This document shows positions 61,601 to 64,000 of a stretch of 64,000 bases of DNA, one piece after another. The position numbers were made by a program, and so were the translations under genes. The DNA is from Hetaerina americana (taxonomy: Eukaryota > Arthropoda > Insecta > Odonata > Calopterygidae): NCBI GenBank assembly GCA_022747635.1, contig JAKTNV010000005.1, positions 41,430,238-41,494,237 on the forward strand, written 5' to 3'. The stretch's first letter is position 1; every line of letters starts with the position of its first letter. Under the pieces are notes generated by a model. The model saw only the letters and a program-made list of their open reading frames with translations, searched no databases and was not told the DNA's origin.

Positions 61601-64000
61601 CCAAAGAATTTTTTCATTGTAGTGTTGCGTGATTACATCTCAAACCTCGCTAGAAACACCTTTCATTTTCTTTGAGAGTTAGCGGAGAAGATAGCACTTA
61701 GACGTCTTTCTTTTGTCAGCTATTACACCACCACATCCCCAGAAACCAACAGAAGATTTTTCAAATGGAGTTGGAAAAGGGAAAGAGTTTCTTTATTTAC
61801 GATGCTTGTGCGTTTCGCCTAATCGAAAGCCTGCGAGCGGACTAAAAAAAGCAATTTCTGCTAAAGTAAGCCCAGGTAATTTCTCAATGTTGTTTCTTGG
61901 GCGTGGTTTAAGACAGCAGTATCAAATGCGATAAGTGAAGGGCGTTTTAGAGGAAGAAGTTTTATTTAAAGACGGGTCTCTGACGGGAAGGAAAGAATCA
62001 AGGCTGCAATGAAGTTATCAAGCCGAAAATAAAATGAAGCATTTTATTCCCCACTACTATCACGGTGTCTATAGACCCTGTGGCTTCTCCGAAACCGCCT
62101 AATATGTACTTGTTGGGAAGAGAAACGTATTATTCAGTGTGATGAGCGAAGCAATTGGTGAACGATTTATTAAGTCATTTGGCGTTTCGTGGGTTCTGAA
62201 GAAATTATTGACGTGGCCAATGATTCCTGAATGCTTTTATAGTTTCGAATAAAATGATCTGCAAATATTTTTTGCATGTTCGCTCTCTGCCTTCATATTT
62301 TTTTCACCCTAAAAACTTTAAGTACGTTCCTTATGAATTTTATTTTAATCATTTATAAAGTATGATTATACAAGTCATAACTCGTACTTATTCAGATTTT
62401 TCCATACATTTTCCACTCTCCATTTTTCCATATATATTTCCATGATGCAAAATTTCAGCCAAAAGCAAATTTTACGATATTAATAGGCTAGTAGTATGAG
62501 GTTAATTTTTCTCTGTGGGTATGATCTGCATAATTTGAATAATCCGTATTTTTGTCATGAATAACGTCATTCCTTCATGGGAGGCCTCGGAGGCTAACGA
62601 CAGATCACAAATATACTAGCTGTTTTTAAATAAGAATGTGCATCAATTATTTTAGCTCTATCTAGCCTACTGACAGTTGTTATTTATTTAAACATATTTT
62701 CACGTAATAGTGTACATCGTGCATGATTAATAAGTGATGAGGTGCTACTTTGATAAGGTGTTGCTACAAAATCGGTGAAAAATTCATTGATTTTCAATTG
62801 AACGAGGCAACATAGAATGCATTACTCATTACTAATATAAGAAGCAAATAGCAGAAAATTATTTTTATTTAATCTGCGCTTGAAAAATATGGCCAAGATG
62901 CCAAAGATTAGGGCGTGTTTATCATATAGGCAAGTAGTTGATAAACTCCGCGACTGCTTAACGACATGATACTACGGTAGGGGCAAGGTATATACACTTT
63001 TTAATTCATAAAACGCAATTTTTCATGTAATCCTCGCCACATTCGTACCATCGTAATTATTCTAATTTATTATTTATAAGGTGCTCATGTAATTATAAAA
63101 AATAAGGCATTTAACTTACCCCCGACATACCATACCAAGACAGGAGATATATTTCCGAGTATTCGTGTTTATAAAAGTAGCACGCCCAACCTTGAGCCAA
63201 GACCATTAGCAGCCTTTTGAGCACATTCAACGGCTCACTTAGATCTCTCGAGTCGTTTATTTTAATCTGTGCAAACCCTCTCTTAGACGGGCGAGGATGA
63301 CAGTTGCTAAATACATGGTCGGGAAGGAGAAATGCGACTGATTAACTATCCCCCTCTCAGGAGACGCTCGAACTGGGGACATTGTCAAATCACGATATCT
63401 CTTTGCGTGTGTGGTCTCCGACGCTAACGGTGGTGCCTTTGTTGGGTGTCCTCCCCAATATACGAGGTGTTATCCAACATTTCAGCCAAAGCCGTATGTA
63501 TAGGCTTCTGATTTGATCCTGAACTTCCACATTAAAATTCGATAACTTCCTAAAATGTCGCACCGCTTGAGAAAAACATCTTAGCTAAAGCGGAGAGATA
63601 TTTTGAAGTTTTTTCTGTAAAGAAAAGATTAATCGGCTGGTCAATTTATGACCGGAGGGGATATTTGAACGGAGATTGATACATGCATAAAGTGGTCCTC
63701 TGCTAATGTGCGATTTAGATTGATGATCCTTTCGGTGAATAGATTTGGAGCTGCTCTGTCCCTGGAATGGCCCTGTTAATTTTAAAAACTTTAAAGGTAG
63801 GAAGTTTTTTAGCATGGATATTTATATGTTCACATATATTTGGCGGCTTGTTTCATATATGCTATTTGTTCAGTATCGCATGCTAATTTCATTGCTGTTT
63901 CCATGCTTACGATTTCCCTTACCCAAAATACACCAGAGCGCTGTCAGAAAATATGATCAGTGCCCTCCACCGATATTGATGCCATCTCAACACCATTCTC
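58661..64000. other. AT-rich non-coding DNA
   Basis: About 5.3 kb without a recognisable gene. Frames of 109 codons (59323-59652) and fewer have no known domains. A possible decayed mariner-like end (TACGAGGTGTTATCC) lies at 63461-63475 without a partner inside the window. Confidence 0.6.

Overview
The window looks like non-coding nuclear DNA from an arthropod, most likely an insect with a fairly large genome. The evidence is an AT-rich background with TAAT-rich spacers and GC-rich, strand-asymmetric islands of a few hundred bases. There are also tRNA-derived SINEs with target-site duplications, a mariner element with a TA duplication, and long (TA)n/(TG)n microsatellites. I see no operons, ribosome binding sites, rRNA, CRISPR array or credible cellular tRNA. 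The species cannot be named from this sequence.

The only protein-coding material I recognise is a broken mariner transposase on the minus strand (15672-16161). It lies in a 753-bp element (15570-16322) with two perfect 33-bp terminal inverted repeats and TA on both sides. The helix-turn-helix N-terminus and about 35 C-terminal residues remain, but the catalytic middle is deleted, so this is a non-autonomous derivative.

Other mobile or repeat sequence, left to right: a four-copy dispersed 45-bp repeat (126-170, 1323-1366, 27367-27410, 48136-48182); a 293-bp tRNA-derived SINE with a 10-bp duplication (2694-2986); a 160-bp insert dominated by a 40-bp inverted repeat and flanked by a 12-bp direct repeat (21861-22020), possibly the 3' end of a Penelope-like element; a palindrome made of two head-to-head SINE tails (49975-50042); a possible second Penelope-like 3' end (53937-54070); and a 94-bp tRNA-derived SINE with a 12-bp duplication (55799-55892). 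Microsatellites lie at 7845-7964, 53871-53935 and 56781-56955.

The rest alternates between AT-rich spacer and GC-rich patches in which one strand is nearly all purine or all pyrimidine. These patches produce most of the long open frames, several of which lack an ATG near their start. One of them (39605-40090) begins with ATG in a good initiation context inside a CpG-rich patch and is the best, still weak, candidate for a 5' exon. The window is best read as intergenic or intronic DNA with scattered young and decayed transposons. I found no convincing new biological system. The most notable items are the dispersed 45-bp repeat family, the hairpin insertion, the palindromic SINE pair and the internally deleted mariner.
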